Below are positions 32,807 to 44,884 of a stretch of DNA of 64,000 bases, piece by piece. Below the pieces are notes generated by a model that made no database searches, was not told where the DNA came from, and saw only the letters and a list, made by a program, of their open reading frames with translations. Position numbers and translations under genes: made by a program. The stretch is from Kwoniella bestiolae CBS 10118 (taxonomy: Eukaryota; Basidiomycota; Tremellomycetes; Tremellales; Cryptococcaceae), in NCBI RefSeq assembly GCF_000512585.2, contig NC_089248.1:310001-374000 (forward strand), written 5' to 3'. Each line of letters starts with the position of its first letter. Position 1 is the first letter of the stretch.

Positions 32807-33411
32807 GGTTGTGGGTTGACTGTGTGTCGTCTTTTGGTGAATATATAATATCGATGTGGGGATGGGCGAGGGATAAAGAAGAGAAGAGAAGAAGAATAGG
32901 GGCGGTAAATGAGAACAATAGCGGTATATATGTATATAGTCGGAATGAGGATGAGGATTCAACAAAGGACAAGCAGTAAAGCAACAAGCAAGGAGGACGT
33001 CATGCCATACAGCATTACGTCGTATCTCAGCAAGAGCAAGAGCACGGACTTCGCCACTCGAAGGTACTCGTTCATGATATATTTGATTCCGCCGCCGACG
33101 CCCTCAACTGGTTTAAGAGGTTAGCGAGGATAAAGCCAGGTCATGGTCAGTGATATGCCACTATTTAGTCCTACCACTTTAACTGAACATGCGTTTCCAA
33201 GTGAGGTGAGTTTGCCGTTCTTTCATGCAACTCGCAACTACTAAGAACAACCCGAATACTCGTTAGCTAGACCAAGTATCCTCTCATATACTTCAAAAAC
33301 AACAAAATCAAAACACCTGTTGCTCGTCAGGTCTCAAGGAGTACCAAACTCCATCGAATCGTCGCTAACATCGCTCGAAGGCACCTCATCTAAATATCGA
33401 AACACCTCAAC
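32807..33411. other. Divergent promoter region AGM1 / CWC22
   Basis: Shared 605-base upstream region. It includes GGACGTCAT at about 32996, resembling a half-conserved CRE. No gene supported. Confidence 0.45.
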
Positions 33412-36391
33412 ATGCCTCGTTCCCCTTCACCTTCTCGTTCCCCCTCTCCCTCCCGCTCTCGTTCGTACACTAGATCCGCATCCCCCAGGAACAGGAGTAT
33501 AACGCCAGATGATGTACCCGCATCAAAGAGGAAGAGGTAAGCTATCTTTTCTGGCTCATTTTGCTACCAGCATGACAAGCTGACAAATCCCCTAGATCAC
33601 TTTCGCCCAACCCCCGAGACCGCTCTCCCTCCCCACCCACACGTCGTCGTCGAGCCTCCCCTTCCCCTCCTCCGGACAATGCAAGAGGACCTAATGATAT
33701 AGATGCGCCCAGAGTGATGGATATAGATCCCAACAGGAGGAGAGCAAGGGAAGCAGCAATGTTAGAGCAGTCGATCAATGCCGAACTTACCAAACCCAAC
33801 GGGAATGGCGTGGTTGCTGTAAACGGAAGTGGGAGGGCAGACGAAGTTGCCAAAGCGGAGTTTGCCAAGTTGATTGGATCGAGGTCCGGTGGGGCTTATA
33901 TTCCGCCGGCGAAGTTGAGGGCGATGCAAGCTGAGGCTGCTAAGGATAAGACGTCGACGGAGTTTCAGAGGTTGTCTTGGGATGCGTTGAAGAAGAGTAT
34001 AAATGGTATGATCAATAAGGTGAGTGGGGTCTATCATCAATCTTGTGTCTTATCACTTGTCCAATTCGGAGATGGATGCATATTCGCCCAACTATGGACC
34101 TATGCACGGAAAATCGACGGTTATGCTGACTATTTGCTCCAGGTAAACGTATCAAACATCAAACACGTCGTACCAGAACTATTCGGAGAAAATCTTATCA
34201 GAGGAAAAGGTCTCTTCGCAAGATCCATCATGCGTGCTCAAGCTTCCTCGTTACCTTTCACCCCCGTCTTCGCGGCATTGGTAGCTATCGTCAATACGAA
34301 ATTACCTCAAGTCGGTGAATTGGTTTTGATCAGGTTGATAAGTCAGTTTAGAAGGGCGTATAAGAGGAATGACAAGGTGGGCCTCTACCTCATATTCTCC
34401 TTCTTGCCCATTTCATCCTCCTTCTCCATATCTCCGTATCCTGTGTAGGACGAACCGTGCTAACTCCGTTATAGACCGTCTGCCACGCCACCTCAACATT
34501 CATCGCACACCTATGTAATCAATACGTCGCACACGAGATCGTCGCCCTCCAAATATTGTTACTATGTCTGGACAGACCCACCGACGACTCTATAGAAGTC
34601 GCCGTGGGATTCATGCGGGAAGTGGGGTTATTCTTGTCCGAAAACTCGCCAAAAGCCAACAACACAGTGTTCGAACGATTCAGAGCGGTCTTACATGAAG
34701 GTGCGATTAGCAAGAGATGTCAATATATGATTGAAGTTCTGTTCCAAGTCAGAAAGGATAAATATAAGGATAATCCGTCTATACCTGAGGGTCTGGATTT
34801 GGTGGAAGAGGAGGAACAGATCACGCATAGGGTTACGTTGGATGATGAGTTGCAGGTGCAGGAGTCGCTTAGTGAGTCAAAGTCCACAGTGCTTCATTTT
34901 TACCATCCTTCTCAGAGCTCGGAAGCTGATATGTCTATCACCGCAGACCTGTTCAAAGTCGACCCCAAGTATATCGAGAATGAAAAACGATACGAAGAGA
35001 TCAAGAAGGAGATTTTAGGTGACTCGGACGACGAATCGGGTTCTGAATCTGGATCGTATGACTCTGAATCGGATGATGAGGAGGACGAGGATGTCGCTCC
35101 GGAGAAAGCTGGTATTGCAGATATGACTGAAACGAATTTGATCAATTTGAGGAGAACCATCTATTTGACTATGATGAACTCGGTGAGCATCCCCTTTGCT
35201 TTGACTCAACCCTTCCCTTGCTTTTGTGCGTTACTCGGTGATATACATGCTGACATATCTTTTCCCTAGCTCAACTTCGAAGAAGCCGTCCACAAATTAA
35301 TGAAGATCAATATTCCCGAAGGACGAGAGGTAAGCTATCTTACATTTGTGATTGTTCCACGCAGCTGACATCGTATTCAGATCGTACTTTGCGAAATGAT
35401 AGTCGAGTGTTGCTCTCAAGAACGATCCTACTCCAACTTCTACGGCCTTATCGGCGAACGATTCTGTAAATTAAACAGAGTATGGACCGACAACTTCCAA
35501 GAATCATTCACGAAATACTACGATACGATCCACCGATACGAGACCAACAAGCTCCGAAATATCGGTCGATTCTTCGGTCATCTCCTTGCATCCGACGCCA
35601 TCTCGTGGGGAGTATTGAGCGTGGTACACATGAACGAAGAGGAAACCACCTCGAGTTCAAGAATCTTCATCAAGATTTTGATGACTGAAATGACGGAGGA
35701 GATGGGCTTGAATAAATTGGTCGAGCGATTCAAGATCCCCGATCTGAAGATGGCATTTAATAGGATGTTCCCTATGGATAATCCGAAGAACACGCGATTC
35801 TCCATCAATTACTTCACATCTATCGGGTTGGGTAAGGTGACGGAGGAGATGAGGACGTATTTGGCCAATGCACCGAAACTCCTCGCTGCTCAACAGGCTG
35901 CGATGTTGGCGGATGCTAGTTCCTCCGACTCGGACTCCAGCTCGGACACTTCGTCGTCAGATTCGGATACGACTTCTTCGTCTGACTCAAACTCGGACTC
36001 AGATAGTGATGATTCAAGAAGTAGGAGGAGAAGGAGGTACACTTATGAATCGAGATCGAGGTCTCCTCCAGCTAGACGAAGGAGGTACAGTTCAGATTCG
36101 AGATCGCCACCCCCAAGAAGGCGAGATAGTCCATCCAGATCTAGGTCGCCAGTAAGAAGAAAAAGGTATTCCGATGAGAGTGCCTCTCCGCCACCTAGGA
36201 GGAGAAGGGATTCCTCGCCGCCTCCACCCAGAAGACGATCACCTTCACCTGCTCGAAGACGTTACTCTCCTTCAGTCTCGAGATCACCTCCTAGGAGACG
36301 ACGGGATGACACAAGGTCGCCTGCGCCTAGACGACGGGATTCGCCTGTTAGGAGACGGAGGGATAGTTCCACGCCACCTAGGAGAAGGTAG
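33412..36391 (+). CDS. CWC22: Pre-mRNA splicing factor Cwc22 with N- and C-terminal RS regions
   Basis: Cwc22 (nucampholin) joins the activated spliceosome, is needed for the Prp2 step, and in animals escorts eIF4A3 to build exon junction complexes. The N-terminus is an RS-like region (MPRSPSPSRSPSPSRSRS). The MIF4G domain follows: GGAYIPPAKLRAM, EFQRLSWDALKKSINGM, NVSNIKHVVPELF, LIRGKGLFARSIMRAQ, LINTKLPQ-like VNTKLPQVGELVL and LCLDRPTDDSIEVAVG. After VFKVDPKYIENEKRYEE comes an acidic linker and the MA3 domain: TNLINLRRTIYLTMMNS, NFEEAVHKLMKI, QERSYSNFYGLIGERFC, NIGRFFGHLLASDAISW and FRMMFP-like FNRMFPMDNP. The C-terminus is an acidic DSDSSS run then a long RS/RRR tract with Pro-Pro-Arg-Arg repeats. 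About six introns. Confidence 0.95.
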
Positions 36392-36684
36392 ATGGGGAAT
36401 AAACGGAGATTGAAAAACCTTGTGTTCTGGGAGAAGAATATGAATGTCTCTTGTGCTTGACGAGATAAGCGGGATGATTAAGAGAGGTTCGTAGTAGGCA
36501 TGAAGAAATGTGAGTAGGAAAGATATCGAATATATCACAATTTGTATGATTATGAGAATGCGTACGATTCAGCGAATGCGCCTTTCCGTAGTTGAATGTG
36601 AGATGCTAAATCCATATATGTCCACTCCAAGAGCGTCACTGCTTGGTCGTGAAAATGTACTCCTTAATATTCCAACCCCTCTGT

Positions 36685-39600
36685 CTACAATTTAGCTCTC
36701 ACAGCAATCTCTCCTGATCGACTTGCTCCCGATCTAAATTCAGATCTTTCCAATTTCCTCTTCTCCCATTGTTTCTGTATTATCAACTTCAAGTCCTTCT
36801 TCAAGATCTTGCCATTAACGTTCTTAGCTATTTGAGCATTCACCCTCTGAATCAGCATCTAGCACTATCTGATGTATTTCTGATATTAGGCACAGAATCC
36901 TCAATACTCACGTAAAGGACCCTCATGAATCATGACCATCTCCGGTACAGCGTACCTAGCCAACGTCCCTCTAGCCTTGATATCACTTATAATCTTCCTC
37001 TCCTCTATCTGCCTGGTGTGATTCTGAGACGGGCGTAAGGTGATTACAGCACCGACGACCTCGCCCAGACGATCGTGTGGGAGGGGTACGGCTGATGCTT
37101 CGGCGATGTAGGGGAGGGCGTAGAGGGCGTTTTCAACTTCGGATGAGGTTATCTAGTGACCAGAATAAGGTATATCGTCAGATCAGTCTATCGAATTGTC
37201 CAGATTCAGAGGTCTCCATTTATTCGATTGGTGGTGTATGGCCCGTATCTTCGTTACAGTATGAGAAGTGGGGAGAAGAGTAGGAACTTACATTCTCGCC
37301 TCCGCGTATGATCACGTCTTTCACTGTTTCCATTCCGAATTCAACACATCAGCATGGTCCGTGCACGCCTCTTCGGTAAAAGAAAGCTCACAACGATCCT
37401 TGATATACAAGAATCCCTCCTCGTCCACACACCCGATATCCCCCGTATCCAGCCATCCATCTTCGTCAATAGCTCTGGCTGTCGCCACTGCAAAGCACAG
37501 AGCATCAGCTGGCAGTAATTGTCACATTGTCGAGTACGAGTTAGCAGAATCGGTCATATACTCACCTTCGTCACCTAAATAACATTTCATGACCTGAGGT
37601 CCGTTTACCAATAACAACCCGACCTGTCCAGTAGGTAGACGCTGTCTTGTGGTTGGATCCACGATTTTCAGATCGCATATCGGTACGGGCGGCCCTCTAA
37701 GCACTCGATTCAGCTAATTTGGCAAGACTCTTGGGACAAAGCTGAACAGTAGAATATATACTTACGTGCTGTCAGGCTAGAGTATCACCCAGAATTAGCT
37801 GATACCTCTGCAACGACAAAACAGAGCTTTAGCTAATCGAAGAGATAACTCACTCTATCGAGATAATCTGGCCCCGCTATCGAACACACATAGGCATTGG
37901 TCTCGGTTAAGCCGTAGCCTTGTACTCTGGTACATAGATAGACACACCATCAGCTATGTTCAGATACATCTTTATATCGCACTCACAATCCCCCTTTTGG
38001 CCATTTCGACTTCACCTCCTTGGGCATATGCGAGCTTGGTGGTGCACCCCCGTAAAATACCGTATCGAAGGTTTGATCTTTCGGTAATGAGGGGGATTGA
38101 AGGATGGAGGACACCACCGCGGGAACTCTGTTTTAGGTTCAGCTTCACACCAATTTGATCAGCAAAATGGACGGAGTGACTCACCCTCCTATCACTCTGA
38201 CATTCTCCTTGACTATCAATCTTATAGCTTCCTCCGTATTCCACCTTCTCATCATGATTACCCGTGAACCAGCGAAAAAGGCTCTCATAAGCCAAGACAA
38301 ACATCCTGTCACGTGAAATAGCGGTATCGCAAGGAGGAGAGTGCGCTGGGGATCCGTGGGTTTCGGTAAGGGTGGTATAGGCAGACCTGCTCTTAAGGCT
38401 GCTCTAGCGGGGGCTGTGAATTGAGGATAAGTCATAGTTCATATGCATATCCCGTCCACGATAGGGTAGAAGGGTAATAGGCACAATGTGAGAGTGGTCT
38501 AAGGTCAACTTACCAACCATTCCAGACCATAGATTTGATAATGCCATTCTCTGCGTACTCAATACAGCTTTTGGAAAACCACTTGTACTATGAATTAGTC
38601 GCACTGTCAGCTCTAAATCAGGACTGTCTTTCAAAGAGCTAAAAACTCACCCCGAAGAAAAGAAGATCACGGCGTCACCTTCTGGACCCAAGTCTTCTAG
38701 GCCATCTCCTCGTAGTATGGGATTCACATCTACAGGAGTGTCGAATACGTCTAGTAGGGTGGGCAGATAGGAGGATCCGGACCAGCAGAACATCTAACGT
38801 GAAATCAGCATCAACAAGTGGAGAATGCTTATATAGGTCAAGATTTGGTTGAGAGTCTTGTGAGATAGGCAGTGAAATATCGTTTGACTTACATCTGGTA
38901 AATCAGTTTCTCGGACATACTGATACGGTCCCAGAATCTCCGCTCTTTCTTCGTCTAGCAGCACGAGGGATGGGTTCGTCATACGTATCGACCATATCAG
39001 CTGTTCTCGGGGCCTAGCGAGATACTCTCTTTAGCTCACTTTCGACCTATATTGGATAGGAAGGACTCAATGTATACTCACAGCCAAGCATTTAGGAAGA
39101 CGGTTACTCCTCCTATCAGATGGGTCGCAACGAATGCTACGATGAAACTTATCATTACAGTCAGTACCAAGCATCAAGTACAGAGAGTATTGCATTTCCA
39201 CTCACCCTGTACAGTTCCTACCTCCAATCATCACTTTACTCCCAACTCCCAAACCCCTCTTCCTCATCCACGCAGCTAGCCTCAAGCTCTTCTCCAAAAC
39301 TTGACCGAACGTCACGTTTTCTCTTGAATCATCGGTCTGAGCAGATGATGAGCCGCCCTGTGATGAGGGATGACGTCGCCTGGGTGCAGGTAAAGGTGAG
39401 GATAAGAATTGACGATCAGAGTATGTGTGAAGGGTGTGCAGAAGGAATTGACGGAATGTCGGAGGAAGCTATAGTTGCGATCAGCCTTTACTAATCAATC
39501 ATACAGCATTCCATCAGTTCAACGACTTACATGCTTCCATACCCTCACTCTCCTACCATGCAGAACCTTCTCTTCCATCTCCAAGATTGACCCGGGGGAA

Positions 39601-39713
39601 GTCATGATCCGGTCGCCTGCAGCATAATCATCAATCAACTGCTTCCGACAGCACCGGGCACGGGGCGAGGGGAAAGAGGACATACATTCTGCTATACTAG
39701 GCTTCCTGACCAT
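36685..39713 (-). CDS. Acyl-CoA synthetase-like AMP-binding enzyme with C-terminal AKL (PTS1)
   Basis: ANL-superfamily ligase that should adenylate a carboxylic acid and transfer it to CoA. Motifs in order: FFSSGTSGFPKAVLST (A3), IPLFHVTGCLSW, VQGYGLTETNAY (A5), DEDGWLDTGDIGCVDEEG (A7), IKDRCEDVIIRGGENI with TSSEVENAL (A8), and the catalytic lysine loop NVNGKILKKDL (A10). The last three residues before the stop are AKL, matching the peroxisomal targeting signal type 1, so a peroxisomal location is likely. Coding exon 1 is 28 nt (MVRKPSIAE). A further exon of 11 nt lies at 37766-37776 and joins DYLDR to PDST-GPPVPICDLK. The acid substrate is not readable: medium or long fatty acids, or an aromatic acid such as a coumarate, are all possible. 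Convergent with CWC22. Confidence 0.9.
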
Positions 39714-40521
39714 TCTGCACAGTTCAGACAGAAGCGTTCGATTGTTCTTCCAGATGAATAGATGAATAAGCAGACAGTTCGACCGGTAGAAGAGGAAGAG
39801 AGCGTCGTTTCAAGGTCGTTTCGGAAATTGTGTGCTCGAGAACTAGTACTCGTAATGTTGATCCGAAATATCGGATAAAAGGCACCGACTCATTTGGGGG
39901 TGGGGAGATAGATATCCACGTGACATACACGTTTTATGTGAACAATCTGATGAAATCGAGGTGAAACGAGGCAAAAGGTCTGTGCGTCGATCAATCAGTT
40001 AATGGACCATATACATGCATTTGATGACTAGACGGCAGAAGAGCAGAGGAAAATGGTGGAAGACTTTTGATGAGCATGCTGATGTAGATCAAACAGATGA
40101 AAAGTTCAAACAATATCCATCAACAATGATGTTCGTATGACGGAATAGGCTAGACTGACGCATTGACTCGATTACTGGTGTAGTATGCTGATATGAGATA
40201 ACGAACGTTGAATGATAAACAACCTCTCGAACAGCAGAATAAAAGGTATAGAAACCCTTGCTCGAAGTGTCTTTTAAATCTTTATTCCTCTTTCCTTTTT
40301 ATACTCAACATGTCACTCAAGTCAATTGATCCTTTCAAATCTCTCGATTCACATCCACCCACATCAAACACCACCATTGGTCATCACTAATCGAGTTTCT
40401 CACTAGCCAGCTATCATCAGCCCGTCATCATAGACATTGTCATCACGTTCGTACATTCCTCATCCCCTCATCGCTGGAGCTCTAGTTGACGTTGCTCACA
40501 CCACCATTTACAGCCATCAGG
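39714..40521. other. Divergent promoter region acyl-CoA synthetase / first SET gene
   Basis: About 800 bases with one CACGTG-containing site at about 39917 (CCACGTGA). No exon supported; an unseen 5' exon of the SET gene cannot be excluded. Confidence 0.4.
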
Positions 40522-42174
40522 ATGTGGAGAAAGCACGTATCGATAGTTGCCATAGATCCTCAAGCTAGACCCCCTCAGCCGGTTTACCAATTCCAATCTA
40601 ATGATAGCTCTTGCTCAGTACCATTCCATCCGAAACCGATCTCTTCCCGACGCATCAAAGATCTATGTCCCAACGTTGGCAAAAAGGCGCTTGGTACTTC
40701 TCAAGTTTCTGGTCCATCACGATCATCCGACTTACCACCAAAACCAAGTAATCTATCATTCAGAACGAAGGATGTACTAGTAAATCCTGCCTCTATCGAT
40801 ACCACTGCCAAAAAAAGACCACCACTTTTGGACAGGACCTCCTTCGCAAATGTGCACGATCGCAACCGACACAAATATTCGTCTTCTTCCAACCCTCAGC
40901 TGCTCACTCCGTTATCGGCAACGTCAGCGCTTCCTCCACTTCCATCAACACGACCGACTCCAAACGCAGTACTCGCCTCTTCCCGAGATGTCACAGCAAG
41001 ACGACTGACCCCACATCGTGTACCTCACAACACGCCATCTAGGCATGGCCTCGACACAGATAAACCGGATGTTGTCCCCCGCACGAGACCCGCAGGTCCC
41101 CTTCCTACACCATCTCGATCCGAATCGCCTTATCCTGTGCCGCCTGCTTCACCGAAACTTCTCTGCAAACTCTCCACTTTCGACGATAAGAATTTGGGCC
41201 TCAGCTCTACTCAGACGATCAAGAAGGGAACGTTGATAATGAGAGAATCGCCCTTCGCTTTGATACCAGTAAATCATAAAGATGAAGACATCACAACCGA
41301 ACATGTCCACCCCGTGTACACCGAAATGTCAACATCCCAAAAAGACCTTTTTCGGTCCCTGCATCAACGCACAGACGAAGATGCAGATCCAGACCCTCTG
41401 GTTAACATTGTCGAAACAAATGCCATACCACTCCAACCGGAGCACACATCCCAAGTGCGATCGTTAGGCCTTTTCGAGATCATCTCAAGGATCAATCACT
41501 CCTGCTGCCCAAATGCCGGATGGGCATGGTACCAGGATGAACAAATGCTTCGTCAGTTTATCGATCCTGAGCGCAATCATCTAACATAGTGAAGTAAGCT
41601 GACGTGAGATGTTTGTCACACTGCAGATCTATACGCCTACACCAATATTCCCGCTGGCTGTGAAATCACAGTCTCATACATCGACGACGTCACCTACCCT
41701 ACAAACCAGCGACAGAAACAGCTTCTCTGGGGATACGGTTTCGAGTGTCTCTGTTCGGCATGTACCCGATCACCATCCGAGATGATGAGGTCAGACCAAA
41801 ATTTGAAAGTGTACCAATCGCTAAGGGATAAATGGATGTCAACCCCAGCTGAGCAATACGCCAAATCACTACCCAGAGCGTTGAAGGCTTTGGATCTAGC
41901 TCTGGATATATTAAAGCAGGAAAGGAAGTATGATGAATTTGGTGAAGTTTACGATCAGCTTCTGGCGGTTTATGCGTGTCATGGGAAAAGAGTGGAAGCG
42001 GAGGAAGTAGCAGGAAGACTTTTGGATCATTATACGCGGATATGGGGGGTGGATAAAGCTTTAAGGGAGACGAGGTATGCGATGTATGCTCGGGATCCGA
42101 GCTTATGTGAGGGTTGGGAATGCCTCGTAGATCCGGATGAAGAAAGGAAGGTGAAGAAGAGGAGAGTGTCATAG
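40522..42174 (+). CDS. SET-domain protein, tandem copy 1
   Basis: Two exons (40522-41551 and 41627-42174) encode 525 aa. The N-terminal 200 residues are Ser/Pro-rich and look disordered. The SET domain begins KLSTFDDKNLGLSSTQTIKKG and continues LIMRESPFALIPV. It contains the cofactor motif SRINHSCCPNAGWAW, then YAYTNIPAGCEITVSYID and the post-SET cysteines GFECLCSACTRSPS. A helical C-terminal region (ALDLALDILKQERKYDEF, then VYDQLLAVYACHGK) resembles the TPR-like tail of fungal SMYD/SET5-type proteins. No MYND zinc finger is visible. The substrate is unknown (histone or non-histone). I start at ATG 40522 because the frame 5' of it has no other ATG. It is followed 390 bases later by a paralog with the same intron position. 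Confidence 0.85.
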
Positions 42175-42563
42175 TCCTGTGCTTTTATAACACGTAAATT
42201 CCTGAAGTTACCTTGGTTCATAGTCATCCATCAACTATACATGGTTGTAATGCATATCGCGTGGTACATGTGAAATCGTAAGTACGTCAAAGCAAAACGT
42301 CTTGCGTACTGTGCTAGAATCTATTCGCTATCATGATTCTGCATGTTCCAGATTGCGGTAGAGATCCTGTTGTGCGGCGTAGACTTCAGACTCACACTTA
42401 CCGTACAGTGCACCTCTCATCAGCTCACACCCATCTACCTTTCTTCCCTCTTCCTTCTCGTTAATCCTAATCTGTCTTCCTTCATTCTTTTCTACTTCCT
42501 TCGGTTCCTCAACATTATCCTCTTAACCCCTCGACCTCGTGAGTAATAGCCCTTCATCTCATC
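42175..42563. other. Spacer between the two SET genes
   Basis: 389 bases serving as the 3' end of copy 1 and promoter of copy 2. No gene supported. A short direct repeat GTACGT(C/T)CCCCGATC occurs just inside the start of copy 2, near 42584 and 42600. Confidence 0.4.
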
Positions 42564-43923
42564 ATGCCAAACCATCAAGGGTCGTACGTCCCCCGATCGT
42601 ACGTTCCCCGATCCGCTATAGGTCCCTTCGCTCTTTGCTCCATCTCCTCTGCCAACCGCAACACTTCCTTGCCTATCCCCAATGTCACATCCTCCAAGCT
42701 CAATCATACTCGATATCGTATGAGACAATCGCAATCTCAAGGCAACGGTCTATACTCCACCATCGACATTAAGAAAGGAAAGCTCATTCTCAAAGAATCG
42801 CCATTCCTCCTGTTAAACCTGGACAAGGACGGTTATAATCCACCTAAATCGCAATATCATCGAGCCTTCCACGCCCTCTCACCCAAATACCAAGCGATAT
42901 TCTGGGGTCTGCATCAGAGACGAGATAATGGGGAGACGAGTCAGACGATGAATGTCATTAATACCAATTCGATCCCCCTGCCCGATGAGGGGGATGGCGT
43001 GGTACGTTCAGTGGGACTGTTCGAGATGCTCTTGAGGGTCAATCATTGTTGTACGCCGCATGCGGGGTGGTATTGGTATGAGGAGGATACGGAGATGAGT
43101 AAGTACTACAGTATCCCTCTTTCAAGATTCAATCTGTAGATCAAGATAAGGTAGACAAGGATGAGCTGACGTGAGATGATAACACGAAAAATAGGATTAT
43201 ACGCATACACCGATATCCCGCCCAATACCCAGATCACCGTCTCGTACCTTTCCAACAACGACTTGATCAAACCATCCGTCTCCAGAAGAAAGAAGATTTT
43301 CGATGACTTCGGATTCGACTGTCAATGCGAATCGTGTTCACTGCCTTCGGATTCAATCTTAGCCAGCGATGAACGACTGAAGGAGTGTGTGAGAATCAGA
43401 AGTAAGGTCCTCAGGACCAGTATCACAGCATACGCAAGGGAAAAGGATCAAGCTCTCCAAGAGTTGAAGAGAAGTATAATTTTCTTGAGGAAGGAGAAGA
43501 AGTTCAACGCCTTGGGGAGAATCTACGAGAAGATGTATGAAGTGTATGCTATTCATGGTGATATTGAAAAATCGAAGAGGTGGGCCAGAATAGCTTTCCA
43601 TCAGTTTAAGAAGACTATTGGTCGGAAAAAAGCTATGGAAAGCTTCCTGGTTGATCAGATGGATGATCCCAGAAGATATCCATTGTGGGGTGAATTGGCG
43701 AAGAAGAAGAAGTCGGTGAAGAGAAAGTATGTGGAATATCAGTATCAGGATATTGGTCATGAGGAGGACGATGAGGATGAGGACGATTACGAAGATCACA
43801 GCAGATTGAAGTGGTCCAAGGTGAGAATTGCTTTTGCTACACGTTACTAGGTTGTCCAGATAACTGATCTTACAGGATGAAATAGTCGCGAGAGTGGGAC
43901 GAACAATCGTGGGATGGAAGTGA
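42564..43923 (+). CDS. SET-domain protein, tandem copy 2 with altered cofactor motif
   Basis: Three exons (42564-43098, 43195-43820, 43876-43923) encode 402 aa. The SET region reads QGNGLYSTIDIKKGKLILKE, then SPFLLLNLDK, VRSVGLFEMLLRVNHCCTPH, YAYTDIPPNTQITVSYLS and GFDCQCESCSLPSD. The same order as copy 1 and the intron at the same place (after DTEM here, after DEQML there, both phase 1) show tandem duplication. The usual NHSCxPN is NHCCTPH here: Asn-His are kept, but Ser became Cys and Asn became His. It may therefore have weakened or changed methyltransferase activity. The tail is helical (ELKRSIIFLRKEKKFNALG), then basic, then acidic (HEEDDEDEDDYED). The third exon is chosen because splicing gives WSKDEIVARVGRTIVGWK; without it the frame ends at 43850. 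Confidence 0.83.
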
Positions 43924-44088
43924 TTAGCCTCGGTGTCATATCCCGGACACTCTAACGCTTACATACACGGTTATATCATAATCCAATGCGTGTGTCGTAT
44001 ACATGCTAAATGGTTTACATGCTAAGCGGTCTTATCAGTAATCAGAGCAAGGCATTCCGGATGCTAGGGCTCACCAAGATATACACAA

Positions 44089-44884
44089 TCATGACGATCC
44101 TGCTCGAGCTGCTGCTGCCTGCGCCTGCGCTTCCAGCTTATCCTTATTCGCTTCTCTCCATTTCCTTATCTCCGTTTCCGATGCTATCGTACCTTGCATA
44201 GCTAGTGCTGCTCTCGCCTGACGACGGATGTCGTTCTCTGCTTCTCGTAGGTGGGTTTCGTATTTCAGTAGGTGGTTGTCTGTATGGGAGCATATACAAA
44301 TTCAGTCCAATCGTGCGTACATGTGAGGGTATGCGATGAATTGAATGCGACTTGAACACGGAAGGGGGGTAGATAGGTAATCCGAGGAAGGTCAGAAGAA
44401 AAGAAAAAAATAGGCTCACCTGCTCCAACTACTAGACCAAATATCGTTGCTGGAAAAGACGTTCTATGAGACATACATCTGACCTGTCGGATAATTAACT
44501 TACCTGAACTAACGAGAAAAGCTTTCAATCCCAGCGTCTGACGTCTACAATGCCGCAAGAAGGAATTGAAGGTGAGCTATGTCTCCATTAATATTACCAA
44601 AGAGCTGAACTCACGCAAAAGGGGGATATGAATAATGCCCCAGAGCACAGGCTATCGCCCCGTACACCGTCCACCTCGCTGCCCCCTGCAATATACTGAT
44701 CAGCGAACCATCCGCGACAGAATGAGGGAGCTTACCTGCATACCACCCGCCAGCTGTATCTCGTACTGAAATATCTACATCAGCTGTCTAAACATAAGAA
44801 TTCTCCCATTTCCCGCCAGCTTACCGCTCGCTGCTGATGTTCCTCTCTCCTCTGCTTTTCCTGTAGTGTCGCTGAATGGGGCAT
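44089..44884 (-). CDS. Small membrane protein, possibly Rcf2 N-domain / Rcf3-like
   Basis: Six short exons give about 142 aa, reconstructed through GT-AG introns that all keep frame. The N-terminus is charged (MPHSATLQEKQRREEHQQRA). Two likely membrane segments follow: GAARWTVYGAIACALGHYSY and, after PPFARQTLGL, KAFLVSSATIFGLVVGAD. A helical tail comes next (LLKYETHLREAENDIRRQAR and SETEIRKWREANKDKLEAQ), ending ARAGSS. The pattern of GG-x-GA, a hydrophobic span, a YP-x-F turn, a second span and then an (A)E-rich helix resembles the N-terminal half of yeast Rcf2 and of Rcf3, mitochondrial proteins that tune cytochrome c oxidase. That resemblance is from memory of the pattern and is only an inference. 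It is divergent from GRP94. Confidence 0.7.

Noticed and set aside
40486..40521. Longer start for the first SET gene at 40486
   Set aside because: The codon there is TTG, not ATG; the first in-frame ATG is 40522.
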